Source: Cylindrodendrum hubeiense (lineage: Eukaryota; Ascomycota; Sordariomycetes; Hypocreales; Nectriaceae). Taken from it: 64,000 nucleotides of DNA. The stretch spans positions 310,001 through 374,000 of the forward strand of contig JAANBB010000007.1 of NCBI GenBank assembly GCA_014621425.1, given 5' to 3'. This document shows, in pieces, positions 1 to 10,717 of the stretch; position 1 is the first letter of the stretch, and the number at the start of each line of letters is the position of its first letter. The notes beneath the pieces were generated by a model, which saw only the letters and a list, made by a program, of their open reading frames with translations, searched no databases and had not been told where the DNA came from. The translations under genes were made by a program, and so were the position numbers.

Positions 1-619
1 CAACCTGGCCCTGTGGAGCCGAATAGTTCTTAGGAGCCACAACAGGATAGAGCGCAATAGAGCCAATGTTGAGTAATTCCAATTTTAGTGAATCCGTTCT
101 CAAGTTGATTTCCATAGATAAAATTTGATGAGATGGGTGACAGTACCGCGAGAGAAGCGAATGGTGTTTCGTAATTTATCAAAACGCCATGTTTAGTACT
201 TAAAACCGACGGCTGTAGGACATATATGTGATTCCTTGAGTGCGGTAGATAAATTGAGATACTCGCTCAGATTGGTAAAGCTTTATTTAGGTCATACAAT
301 ACAGCCAAAAGACGTCTCACTCTGAACATGGACAAGCTTGTTTGCGTCTCCAGAACTCAGTGACTGGAAAGGTAGATCTTCTCTAAAACAATGCATTGTG
401 CACATTCTATCGACTACTATTGATTGCAACCGATGCCTGTGACGATGAGGGCTACTTGTTACACATACATGTTGATCATTTTTCATTGTTTACTTCTCAG
501 AATTGCACCAACGCCCCACGAATTCTACAGGTCTTGTTAACACCCAAAGATCATTGTGTATTGGAATCAGGTTCATAACGTGGTATCTTTTCAAATAATG
601 GCTGCCTAGTCTAACTTAT
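1..619. other. Gene-free flank, nothing recognised
   Basis: No reading frame here has a recognisable domain or fungal coding character. It lies downstream of the minus-strand surface-protein gene, so it may hold that gene's 3' end. Confidence 0.5.
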
Positions 620-1408
620 TTACTGCAGAACTGTCTGCTTCCTTAGCAGTCTTCGGTTTTCAGCCTTGGCCTCAGCCTTAGCTGCCATGCCCTTCTGCTG
701 CTTGGATTGCCTAGCGCTTGCAAAGCAGATGGCAGCAAACCCAATAACAGCGACGGCAGCGAAAACGACGGCAACAATGATGCCACCAGTTTGAATACTC
801 TGGCTCTCCATGCAGATGTCGTCATTACTTGAGTTGGTAGTGCAAACAAGGCTGGGAGCGCACGTGCTGGTAAGTACATAGGTAGAAGTGCAGGATGATG
901 CCGTTATGGTGTGGCTGCCGCTGGTCGTAACAGCACAAACACTGGTAGATGTCTTGCCAGTAGTGAAACACGCTGTGCCTGACTTGATTGAGCCGGTTTG
1001 TGTCGAAGCTGTGGATGAATCTGTAGATGCAGTGCTGGTGGAGGAAGCAGTCGTGGATGAAGCATCTGTTGAGGACGAGCCTGTAGTCGAAGCTGCGGTA
1101 GTTGAAGCCGCGGTAGTTGAAGCTGCGGTAGTCGAAGCTGCGGCAGTTGAAGAAGATGATGACGACGATGACGAGGAGGTGGACGTTGAAGTGGATTTTG
1201 ATGAAGTGCTCGTCGACGCAACCTCGGTAGATGAAGCATCCGCAGTGGCCGTTTCACTGGCGACGGTGGATTCGGCGTCCGCTGCAGTACTGGCAGTCGC
1301 GCGCTTGTTGTGGTCGACCAATTCGCGACGTCGAACCACAAATTTCCCCTCGGCGGCGGCCATAGCGATCATGGTGAAGAGAGCGGTCAAGATACGCAAA
1401 AGGTCCAT
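620..1408 (-). CDS. Ser/Thr-rich single-pass cell-surface protein (Wsc/Mid2-like layout)
   Basis: An intact, intronless 262-residue frame starting at the ATG at 1408. The first ~19 residues are a hydrophobic signal peptide (MDLLRILTALFTMIAMAAA). A long Ser/Thr/Ala domain follows, including a polyserine run and a five-residue TTAAS repeat. A short Cys-containing segment (TACFTTGKTSTSVCAV...) comes next, then one transmembrane helix around residues 205-229 and a basic cytoplasmic tail rich in K, R and A. This is the layout of fungal wall-stress sensors and other O-mannosylated plasma-membrane proteins: the Ser/Thr region would span the wall and the tail would face the cytosol. No WSC or other named domain is certain, so a sensor role is inference from layout alone. 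The opposite strand is also open for 181 codons because of the simple repeats; that frame is not credible. Confidence 0.75.
   Translation of the reverse strand: MDLLRILTALFTMIAMAAAEGKFVVRRRELVDHNKRATASTAADAESTVASETATADASSTEVASTSTSSKSTSTSTSSSSSSSSSSTAAASTTAASTTAASTTAASTTGSSSTDASSTTASSTSTASTDSSTASTQTGSIKSGTACFTTGKTSTSVCAVTTSGSHTITASSCTSTYVLTSTCAPSLVCTTNSSNDDICMESQSIQTGGIIVAVVFAAVAVIGFAAICFASARQSKQQKGMAAKAEAKAENRRLLRKQTVLQ
1083..1142. repeat. 15-bp tandem repeat, four copies, inside the Ser/Thr domain
   Basis: Four near-perfect 15-bp units (1083, 1098, 1113, 1128) encode the TTAAS block of the surface protein on the minus strand. Differences are synonymous or single-base. The unit is a multiple of three, so copy changes keep the frame. 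Confidence 0.9.
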
Positions 1409-3499
1409 GCTGGCGTGTGGAACGGGAACTTGAGAAATGGAAAAATTCGTCCGATGTTGTTGTGAAAGACGAAAGTTAGAATAAGGCGGTCGGCTGCTTT
1501 CGTAGTAGCGTGATCGTAACGAGCGTCGAAGTGTACAGATGAAAAGCGCAAATGTTCACAGGCTGTCTCATAAAAGAACTGATGGGGTGTTTCTTCGATT
1601 ACAAGGTGTGGGAGCCATGGCAGTAAATAAAGTCGTCGACAAAAATTATCAGCCGGAAATATCCACTCGATGCAAGGGCACGGCAGAAGGAACACGGGGC
1701 TGAGCCATAACGCATTCCGCATAAGAATGACCTAATCCTCACCTCTCTGGCGGAAGGCTTATGTGCAGAGGCCACCTCTAGGCTCAACAAGGCATGCTGT
1801 ATGCGCAGATATTGGTATCAAGGACCGTCTATCCACTCTCCTACGCGGCCTCGCTGTGGCGAAGGCAGTATGCCGCAGAAAAGTACGACCCTTACAGTAG
1901 TGTCTCATGAGGTGGATACACGTGTCCGCCTCGTCATCCCGTCTTGGACCAATGATGGCGCCCTTAGGAGCGGCCAGTGCGTGGTAACCCACACTTACGC
2001 GTACTTCACCAGGGGTCGAAACTCGAGAGATGACGCAGCGCTTTCGTCCCCAACCGCATGTCCTACGTAGACGGCCCAGCACCGCCTTCGAGAAGGCTGA
2101 AAAGCTTCCAAAATGCAATATAAATAGGCCTGCTAACCCGCTAGAGCCAATGGCCCACGGACGGTGATGCCGTCCGTCACAGGGCTGCGATACGGGACGG
2201 GTCCCCAAAGATGGAGTCCCACTTTCATTCCACACCTAGCCTGCCAAAACAGCCAAGCAAACTCACTTTAGCAACGTTACGGAGCACTGCGAGCCCACTC
2301 CACGCATTGGATGATACCTGACAGCTCTTTGGGACTAGCATAGGGCTCAAATTTGCAAAATGGGGACCCGTTGAGCTGAGCCAGTCAGGTTAGGACGTCC
2401 CCGATCCCCGATCCTTCTTCACCACGTCCCCTCGGTCGTTCGTCAAAGATTTCTTATCGCCGAGATGGCTCCAAGCGTCAGCAAGGACAATTAAATGACC
2501 GAGCATCGAGTGAGAGAAATGCGCAGAGACCAAGATGTTCATTGGTGCAAATCCAGGCCACGAACCACGCCGGCTCGAGAACGGCACGCGATCAGCAGAC
2601 ATTCATCGGTATTCCGTATCCTCTAATAATAATTAACTACGAGATCGCACAGCCTCCCAACATCGAATCAACATGCATGCCAAGGCAAACCCTCGAGCAT
2701 GAGCGCCTGAGCCACGACAGGGAAGTACGCGAATAGTAACACCATACATCATTGACAGGCGTTGCCTCCGCTTACGGCATCGGAACTCGAAAGCCATCTG
2801 CCGAGAAACCGAACCGGTCTCCACTCTGCGACCCAGGAAGCGAAATCACCGAGTAGTTCCAGAGGTGGGCTTGTCACCGGGGCTAGGTCGGATCGTGCCG
2901 GATCGGATCTGGAAGGCGTTTAACCATATGTTTATTATTGTATGTGCGTGCAGTGTAGTAATGGAATACTTGGAGAGGAGATAAGTAACGTTATTTTGAT
3001 GGTATTTGAGCATTCGGCGCCGCTGTCTAAGTGTGCAGTTGCGTCAATCTGTGTGATCAAACACTGGCAACAAGGATCACATAGGTACATTTGTGAACTG
3101 TCAGGATAAGTATTAGCTTTTGAGTACCTTACATCCTTACATCCATAGCAAAAGAGTAATTAAAAATTCTTTATTATCCCTAATATTTAGAAGTAAGAAT
3201 AAATAATAGAATGCTAGTGGTTATATTGATCGCTACGAAAAATGGAGAAGTAAGTGATCAAGAGCAGCGCCAAAATGCATATTTAACCTTACCCTATACT
3301 GCTATTGTTTTCATATGTTCTCAACTTCCCAGGGATTGAGTTCTGAATTTGACGTACTTGATAAGATACTAATGCGATCCGCAGTATTCCAAGTCAGTCG
3401 TCAGCCATAGGCAGAGAAACTGCAACATTGGCATCAACCGACTCTCCCTAAAGCTTCAGCTTCCAGATTGGGAGGATTCCCCGGTTCGTATTCACCTAG
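1409..3499. other. Intergenic, nothing recognised
   Basis: About 2.1 kb. The first few hundred bases are the promoter side of the minus-strand surface-protein gene. The middle (about 1800-2250) is GC-richer with chance open frames. From about 3100 to 3300 it becomes A/T-rich. No coding similarity recognised. Confidence 0.5.
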
Positions 3500-4287
3500 T
3501 TATCGCTGATAAGAACCACCTGAAATTGGAGAGTCATAAGCAACACGAACCCCATATGCATCACTGTGGGCGGCTGACATCTGCCCTACACAACGAGTGC
3601 TGTGCATATCACTTGGTAGTACAGGTGCAGGTGATGCATCTCCATCAACAGTATCCCAAGAGCCTGGACTATAGTTGGGGCTCAGGTCATCGCTAGTAAT
3701 GTCCAGGCCATCGTCGAGGACAGCGACTGTGACATTCTTTTCAGTAAGTCCCTGCGTCCATACACCTGTGGCATTGATGCCATTTCCAATCTGAATAGTG
3801 TTCAAAGGCTGCCACTGATTGATAAAGCTTGCGTTGGTAATGTTAAGCCTCTTCATAAGTTCTGCACGGGCCTGCACTGCAGGAGTAGTGTCGTCTCGGC
3901 GAGGAGGAGGATGCGTTTTGGAGGTGTGGAGGGATGAGTTGCTTCTTAAGGCGCTACCATGATATTGGCTACCTGGCTAGAAGTACTCCATCAATAAAAT
4001 GTGCATTGCTACTGCTGTATCGTTTTGTCCTCTGCTCTTCAATCTTCGACCGGACAATATCGTAGTCGGCCTTGGCGGGGCGAAAAGAGTCATGGTCATT
4101 CAAATTGCCAAGCTGGCCTTCATGTATTATGACTAGGTGATTGGCGATATGATTCGGGGATGTGAGCGTCAAGATGCAGGACATAGCAGTCATTCACGGC
4201 ATGCTCCCATCTAGGAGCAAGGTGGACCCGAGAGCCACTGGAAAGCGCGAGGAAGCTGATCAGGCTTACAAGAGAGGTGACCCTCAT
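3500..4287 (-). pseudogene. Kexin (KEX2-type proprotein convertase) relic, N-terminal half only
   Basis: Three blocks in different minus-strand frames together resemble the start of a fungal kexin. Block 1, from the ATG at 4287, has a signal peptide followed by a YVLHLDA segment. Block 2 (down to about 3969) has the propeptide pattern HEGQLGNLNDHDSF and a basic TKR site. Block 3 (3877-3500) has the start of the S8 subtilase domain, with the catalytic-Asp motif VAVLDDGLD and a His motif reading HSTRCVG, where active kexins have HGTRCAG. A one-base gain in the G4 run at 4156-4159 would account for the first frame change. A second change lies around 3890-3920, and an in-frame TAG ends block 2. 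The frame stops at 3500, so the catalytic Ser region and P-domain are absent. The Gly-to-Ser and Ala-to-Val changes fit C:G-to-T:A damage. Probably a dead duplicate of a functional kexin elsewhere. Confidence 0.7.
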
Positions 4288-5903
4288 TGGGATAGTGTTG
4301 GCGGGAAGAGGGACCCTGGTGGAAGGAGAGTAGGTGTAAATTAACATAGATCTTGCTGCCGAGTAGTGAAGAATCAACCGGACTCACCTGCAGGTTCTGG
4401 TGAGATTATGGTCGAGGAAATCCTACCAAATAAATATGAGTCCTAACAGGACGACAATAAAATATATGGCGTTATGGAGAGTCCTGACTCAAGAAATGAA
4501 TGCATAACCATAGTAGCTGTCTGATGGATAATGAACCGCATTGAGTAGAACTATGCGACTGTGTGTATTGTAAAGGTTGAAGCTAATACTCCTAGGATGA
4601 AACTGTTCCCCTTACATTCGGTATAGTTTTGAGATGGCGTGGGTTGCGTTGCATTGACATGTTGCCAAGACTCTCTTGGCTTTCCAGGCAGTGCTGAGCA
4701 GGCCAGCCAGTGATTGAAAAACGTGGGGTCCTGTTTGCTTGGTTGAGGATTTGTAGGCTACGCGGTGTTCTAATCAGCATGATTTATTAAGCTGCATACG
4801 GGGCCCGGACGCCTCTAATATACTAAGCACCTTAACCTGTAGACGATTCATCTACGTCCTTCTGGCTGTTATTGTTGCGAGTATTTGTATCTGACCCACA
4901 TCCGACTCAAATTCGATCAGCATCAATTGCACTGGCAGACAAGGGTCATATGATGTCATGCGAGCACCCGGACACTGAGCCGATACGCTGCGATCTGACG
5001 TCAGCACCTAATCGGCAAGCACCTTGGCATCTGACCCGTTGTGAAATACCTACATTCAGCTCCACTGACATCTACTATAATTATAGTCGTTTCCGACATG
5101 TCATATAGTTGAGATACGCATGGCATTAGCCTCAGATGCACATTCCTGGAGAGGGTGCAAAAAGAGTCATGGTCGGTAGCTGTTGAACAATGACAGACTA
5201 AAATGCTCTGCAAAATGTCCTCTCACCCTAACTGCCGAGAACACCATGAGGTCCTTCATACTACCGCCACGATTGAGGCCTGACAATGATTGGTATAGGG
5301 CGGAGTTGTCAAAGGACAGTCTGCTGCTATACTGGCCTATACTGGCCCGTACACTTACTGGCTGGCAAGTTACGCTCGCTGGTACGGGCTCGTTTGTGGC
5401 CCGTCTCGGGGTTCGGGCGAACTTGACTCCCGCACTAGAGCCCATCTGTGCATCCGGCCGATGGAACTAGGTGTGTGCCTCGGCACAGGGTGGAGAAACC
5501 GAACAGAGCGCCCAGCAATCGTTGGACACTCGTTCACCGACCACGCGTTTTTGCCACGGATCTTTCTTCGATCTTCCAGCTTGACATCAGGTTTTAGGGG
5601 TGCTTAGAAATGCGCCTGGATCGAGCCTCGGCATCTCGTTTTGCCTGCATCATTCCAGCCTCACTGGGCACTGTGCTCGCACCCGATCCAGCACCCGATC
5701 CAGCACCGAAATACGCTCGGGTGCAAAGTGTAGAACGGACGCTCCCCACTCTACGCACAGTGCATTAAGTCAAGATTGGCTTATTTTCACTATCGACGAC
5801 CGGGGATAATCGTGGCGTTATCACGTCAACAGTTTGAGCCGGTGGGCCCGCCGACAAGGCCAGCATAAGTTACCACGCCACCGGGCATAATTACTGCGGG
5901 TAA

Positions 5904-5938
5904 AATAGCTATCCCACTCAGAATAGCTATCCCACTCA
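5904..5938. repeat. Tandem 17-mer (two copies, period 18) upstream of the reductase
   Basis: The 17-mer AATAGCTATCCCACTCA occurs at 5904-5920 and again at 5922-5938, about 110-145 bp before the reductase start. A perfect direct duplication this close to a TATA-like box could be a duplicated binding site or a recent slippage event. Confidence 0.85.
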
Positions 5939-5949
5939 ATCTCCGCTTT

Positions 5950-5966
5950 CCATATAAAATATAAAC
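5950..5966 (+). promoter_or_regulatory. TATA-like element of the reductase gene
   Basis: The run CATATAAAATATAAACC starts about 98 bp before the ATG at 6048 and is followed by a C/T-rich leader (CACTATTAGC... TCTTATCC). This is the usual core-promoter layout for a strongly expressed fungal gene. Confidence 0.5.
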
Positions 5967-6047
5967 CTCAACTGCCTGCACTATTAGCTACAATCTGCTA
6001 TCAAGCACTCTTATCCTACCATTATCCTACAATCACCACTCTTCACC

Positions 6048-7141
6048 ATGACGGCCAACAAGACTCTCATCTACAAGAAGGTTCCCACTGGGCTGCCCGT
6101 TCCCGGCGAGCATCTCACTGTTGAGGATCGACCCATCGACCTTGAGCAGGCAGCTCCCGAGGGCGGACTTGTTGTTGAGATCATCTACGCCTCATTCGAC
6201 CCTTATCTGCGCGGAAAAATGCGTGACCCCACCATCAAGTCATACTCGCCAGCCTTCGAACTGGACGGCCCCATCGTCAGTGGCTCAGTCTCCAAGGTTA
6301 TCAAGACTGATAGCCCGGATTTCAAGGAGGATGACCTGATTGTCGCATATATCCCCGTCGCAGAGTATGCCCGCATCTCCAAGGAGGCTTTGGCTACCGT
6401 CCAAAAGATTAACAACCCTCACAACCTGGAACTTGGCCTATTTTTGGGACCCTTGGGTATGCCGGGTCTCACTGCCTGGTCCGGACTGCACAGAATCGGA
6501 CAGCCCCAGAAGGGAGAGACCATCTTTATTAGCTCCGCGGCTGGTGCTGTTGGCCAGGTCGTTGGACAGATTGCCAAGCGTGAGGGATTGACCGTTATTG
6601 GCTCCGTTGGATCCGACGAGAAGCTCGAGTACATCATCAAGGAGCTTGGATTCGATGCAGGATTCAACTACAAGAAGGAAAGCCCCAAGGATGCACTGCC
6701 TCGCTTGGCTCCCGAAGGAATTGACATCTATTTTGAGAATGTCGGAGGTGACCACCTAGAGGCCGCTCTTGCCAACTTCAAGGTTGGAGGAAGAATGCCG
6801 GTTTGTGGCATGGTAAGTTATTCGCCCATCATCTCAAAACACGCCATACTGACTCAACACAGATTGATATTTACAACACTCCCTATGCCCAGCAGAAGGG
6901 TACCAAGAACCTCACCCAGCTTATTGCAAAGCAGATTACCATGCAGGGCTTTTTGGTCGGCAACCCCAAATTCGGCCCCGCTTATTACAAGGAGCACCAG
7001 GAAAACATGCAGAAGTGGCTTGTTGAGGGCAGTGTGAAGGCGAAGCTGCATGTGACCGAGGGTATTGACAACGCTGCCGAGGGTTTCGTAGACCTGCTCG
7101 TCGGAAGAAACTTCGGCAAGGCGATCCTGAAGATTAGGTAA
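6048..7141 (+). CDS. NADP-dependent LTB4-dehydrogenase-like / alkenal reductase (zinc-free MDR family)
   Basis: Two exons, 6048-6812 and 6863-7141, flank a 50-bp intron (GTAAGT...ACAG) in phase 0 and give 347 residues. The protein is a medium-chain dehydrogenase/reductase of the leukotriene-B4 12-hydroxydehydrogenase / 2-alkenal reductase type: an N-terminal GroES-like domain (YASFDPYLRGKM near residues 47-58), then a Rossmann domain with AAGAVGQ at 164-170, GSVGSDEK, and FENVGG. The Cys/His zinc ligands of alcohol dehydrogenases are missing, as expected for this subfamily. Such cytosolic enzymes use NADPH to reduce the C=C bond of reactive enones and enals, so detoxification of lipid-peroxidation products is a likely role. 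The length matches the family. The true substrate cannot be read from sequence. Confidence 0.92.
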
Positions 7142-7700
7142 TCGATTCTATTTTAATGATTAGGATAGGCGGGATAAAGTAAATATCCTCGAATTTGGAA
7201 CACCAAGGTCAAAGCTTGAAAGTCGAAGAGCAATCAAGTGAAGAGGTCTCAACACGAGGAGATATTAGCTTTGAAAATAGCACGAACAACACATGCAATT
7301 GCTCGTATGTTTGAGAGGTCGAGAGATAACAATACGGTGATAAAAAAAAAAGCGACGAGCGTTTCATATACTCGTCCCACCATTATTTTATACTTTCTGC
7401 ACTCGACATTGTCTGAGGCCTCTGCGATAGTGCTATGTATTTGACTTTCTCTGCTAGATTGTGGATACTAAAAATACGAAGCTCGTACGCAAAAGCAGTA
7501 CCGGATGGATTTTACTTGTCCGGCATTGACACCCCAACATCCCGAAATTGCTTCGCCCCACCATGAGTGCTCGTATTCTGAGAAAGCAATGATCGTCGTG
7601 ATACGAAAGCAAATATATATGGCGTCGGTCCTCATATTGAATCCATCGCATATCCTACTGGAATTCATCGGATCAAGGTCATCAATAAGTCTCTATCAAG
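7142..7700. other. Intergenic between reductase and aspartic protease
   Basis: Holds the reductase 3' end and the protease promoter. There is a short A-run near 7342 but no convincing gene or core promoter element. Confidence 0.5.
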
Positions 7701-8970
7701 ATGTCTACTATCAATCGTTTATTTTCTGCTGCAGTGTCTGCGTCTTGCCTCACTGTTGCGGCCGCGGCTGTGCTTGACTTGCCCATTACTGTGAATAATG
7801 GCTACGTAAGTGAAGCCCGGAAGGAGTGGAAATGAGGCGCTCACATTAATTCGGTAGCAAACCGTCGCGTTCGGCATCGGCACACCTGCCAAGACCTACC
7901 AGCTTCTTTTCGACACTGGAAGCTCATCATCATGGGCAGTTGATGGCACCTGCACGACTACATGCCCCAATGTGAGCGGGTGCGTTTATATGATTCATCC
8001 TCATGTCGCCATATGTCGCTGACAGCCCACCAGATACAATCGCGTTGGCTACAACATCAACGGCTCAACCACAGGTCGCTACACCGGCGATTATGCGGAC
8101 ATTCCTTACTTGGGAGGCAACACTGCTGGCCCAGCGGTGTCTGAGGTCTGGAAGGCCGACGATTTGACATGGAACCAGACTTTTATTGCAGCCAACGAGA
8201 GCAACTGGGCGGCGTTGGCCGCAGACGGCTTCATGGGTCTCGCCTTCAGCTCCATCATCGACGGCGGTGCCAACACCGTCGTCGAGACGCTCATGGCGGA
8301 GGGTCATCTCGATGCGGCGAAGTTCGGCATTTACTACGGCCCCGAGGCCAACGACACCAACGGCCAACCGGGCGAGGGAGTATTGACCATCGGCGCATCT
8401 AGAGAGAGCAAGTATGTCGAGGGTGATTTGACTACAATTCCCATCACTCGTGTCGACGGAACATATGATGTCTGGCGAAGCACCATCCTGGGCATTGGTG
8501 GAACGAGGACGGTCAACGGCACCGCAGTCCGTACGACAACGGACTTCGACTTCGGCAGGGTTGTCTTCGATACCGGCGCTGGGTCTGTTAGCTTTCCCGA
8601 CGAACAGAACCTAAAAGTCTACGAGTCGATAGGCATGAACTATACGGCCATTCTTGCGGGCGAGCATATCCCCCTCTGCAGCGAGTTCAACTCGTCATGG
8701 TCAGTCTCGTTTAACCTTGGCGACTACCGCGATCCCCAGGTGGTGACTCTGAGGGGAGACCAGCTGCGCCGTCCAGGATTTGCGTATCGGGATGATGCAT
8801 GCTGGCCGCCTTTCGAGGGTGGGAATGCAGCCGGCTTCACCCTGATTGGCACCCCCTTCCTGCGCAACCTCTACACAGTGTGGGATTACGGAGTGGACGC
8901 CACCGAGACAGACATCTCGCGCTTTAACCCACAGCTGTCTTTCGGAGCACTCAAGTCAAAGTTAAACTGA
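7701..8970 (+). CDS. Secreted pepsin-like aspartic protease (family A1)
   Basis: Three exons, 7701-7805, 7858-7979 and 8034-8970, give 387 residues. The introns are 52 bp (GTAAGT...TCGGTAG) and 54 bp (GTGCGT...ACCAG). The second donor was chosen over a GTGAGC eight bases upstream because only it keeps phase. A signal peptide (~residues 1-23) is followed almost at once by the mature domain: the first catalytic motif FDTGSSSSW has its Asp at ~54. The second lobe has FDTGAG with Asp at ~255, where many A1 enzymes have DSGT or DTGT. Cys pairs (CTTTC; C near 330 and 350) fit the fold. Several N-glycosylation sites (NVS, NGS, NQT, NES, NDT, NGT) support secretion. The very short pro-region is unusual for this family. 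Extracellular protein breakdown is the likely job. Confidence 0.9.
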
Positions 8971-9860
8971 AGGATAGGTATGAGTGGAGATAGGAATTAT
9001 ATCAGCAGGGCTGAGAGATGTTACGGTGTTGGTACTATTGATTACTTGGCAGAGCCAGTACACTAGTCCAGTCTTGCTTATAAGTACGAGAAATGCGAGG
9101 TTGGCCAAATTTTAGCAGCGCCCGTGACATCTACTACCCTCCGGCTCTTTAACCTCCTGTTGAATAACTACCTTAAGGTTAAGGAGCTAGGTTTGATTCT
9201 AAATAGAGAAGGTAAGAGGGATTGTATCGCTTTACAGTCCTTTTTCTACTATTGCTGGCAGTTTAATACTATAGGCCTTATTTCACTATCCGCTGGTATC
9301 ATCCTTGTTCTTCTACTATTTAATCTCTTTATATAATAAGACTAGAACTTAACTCTTAATTATTAGTACTATCTTTATTATTAGCTTTATTATTTAGAAG
9401 AGATATTATATCTCTATTATATTTATCTTATTCTCTCTTTCTTGATAGTACTATCTTAGGCATTTATATTCTATCTATTATGTTATCTAATAGTTCCTCG
9501 TACTGGAACAGCTTCTTTAGTTTATATCTTTAAATACTGAATAACCTTTGTATTAAGAATACTAACTATATTATATAGTTATATACTATCTACTCAGTCG
9601 TGGGTATCTTTATAGTTAGTAGTCTGATTTACTATAAAGGATAATTTAAATCTATCTATCTCTATATTAAAATCCCTCTCATTATCTTTTATTTTGATTC
9701 CTCTTGAATAAACGCCCGGCTAGACAGCTTGATTTTCCTTCCAGATCTGAGAAGGTCTAGGTGATCCCCGCGCTCTCATTTGAAGCTGTCTTTAGACTCA
9801 CTTGAATCACATCTCCCTTTTTACGGCAACGACTTTCTTCTTCAACCCCTCAACATCGTA
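8971..9860. other. Intergenic with an AT-rich RIP-like scar
   Basis: From about 9330 to 9700 the sequence becomes strikingly A/T-rich, dominated by TATTA, TTATT and CTATCT strings with very few CpG, while flanking genes are GC-balanced. This is typical of a repeat mutated by RIP. No ORF or terminal repeat survives. A 70-codon frame at 9124-9336 borders it and ends in a hydrophobic stretch; I see no known domain in it. Confidence 0.6.
9330..9700. mobile_element. AT-rich block, probable RIP-mutated transposon relic
   Basis: Base composition changes abruptly to mostly A and T with high TpA content. No intact domain remains, so the element type cannot be named. The call rests on composition only. 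Confidence 0.4.
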
Positions 9861-10715
9861 ATATCAACCGCACTAGGGACATCCCCGCGCCCGTTTGGGC
9901 CGCTGCACGTCATCCATCCAAATGGAGAGCACACACATACCATCATCATTCTTCATGGCCGAGGAAGCACTGATGAAGAATTTGCCGACGAGCTTTTTGA
10001 GTCAACATTGTCGGACGGAAAAACGCTCCAACAGGCCTTACCCGGTTGGCGGTGGGTATTTCCCTCGTCACAAGAACTCTGGAGCACCACATTCGAAGAG
10101 CATATGCCAGCATGGTTTGAAGCACACTTTCTCACAGACACTACCGCAAGATAAGATTTACAAGTCAACGGGATAAAAGAATCCGTCACCCATGTATGCG
10201 ACATTGTCGCGGAGGAGATCCAGCCCCTTGGTGGAAATTCCGAGAGATTGGTTCTTGGAGGCATTAGTCAAGGCGGAGCGATCGCTCTATGGGCCCTGCT
10301 CTGCCAACAACAAGGTGCAAAGGCACTCGGGGCGTTCGTTGGATTCAGCACATGGCTTCCTTTTGCAACAAATATTCGCAGCATCTTTGCCAAGGAACCT
10401 GCTTCTCACTCCGAACCCTCCGGATTCGATGCTTTTGTGGAGATCATGATGGCACCTGCGAAAGAAGAACTGCGTCAAACCGATAAGAAAAGCCTGCTAC
10501 TGCTTACCCCAGTATTTCTTGGTCATGGAACAGATGATGCATATGTGGATGTTGAGTTAGGGCGGGAGGTTTCAGCGGTCCTAGGTTCAATCGGGCTGAA
10601 AGTTGACTGGAATGAGTACACGGGAGCTGAAGAGGAGGGTCACTGGCTCAAAATGCCCGAGGAGTTCGACGATTTGAGGTCATTTTTAGCTCGGGTAATA
10701 CCATCGTCTACATAG
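9861..10715 (+). pseudogene. Acyl-protein thioesterase / carboxylesterase-like gene, start lost and one nonsense codon
   Basis: The frame reads as an intact alpha/beta hydrolase of the LYPLA (phospholipase/carboxylesterase) family: IIILHGRGST near residue 30, the nucleophile GGISQGG (Ser ~136), the acid in LGHGTDD (~225) and the base in EEGHW (His ~261). Two lesions break it. Where homologues should start (M-STALG...-PFGPLH) the codon at 9861-9863 is ATA, and no ATG lies nearby in frame. At 10152-10154 a TAA interrupts the conserved stretch TTAR*DLQVNG. Both are what C:G-to-T:A transitions would give (ATG to ATA, CAA to TAA). No GT-AG intron removes the stop without deleting conserved sequence. 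The 3' end lies 3 bp from the convergent APH-like gene. Repaired length would be about 284 residues. Confidence 0.75.
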
Positions 10716-10717
10716 AA

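Larger units (their letters stand above)
4288..6047. other. Intergenic, ending in the reductase promoter
   Basis: No credible gene in about 1.8 kb. Short similarities such as a duplicated TATACTGGCC near 5325-5345 are the only internal structure. The last 150 bases hold a tandem 17-mer and a TATA-like element described separately. Confidence 0.5.

Noticed and set aside
888..1433. 181-codon plus-strand frame with Val/Glu/Asp repeats
   Set aside because: Antisense of the Ser/Thr repeats of the surface protein.
10095..10170. An intron removing the TAA in the thioesterase-like gene
   Set aside because: The only possible GT-AG segment would delete the conserved WFEAHFLTDTTAR stretch.
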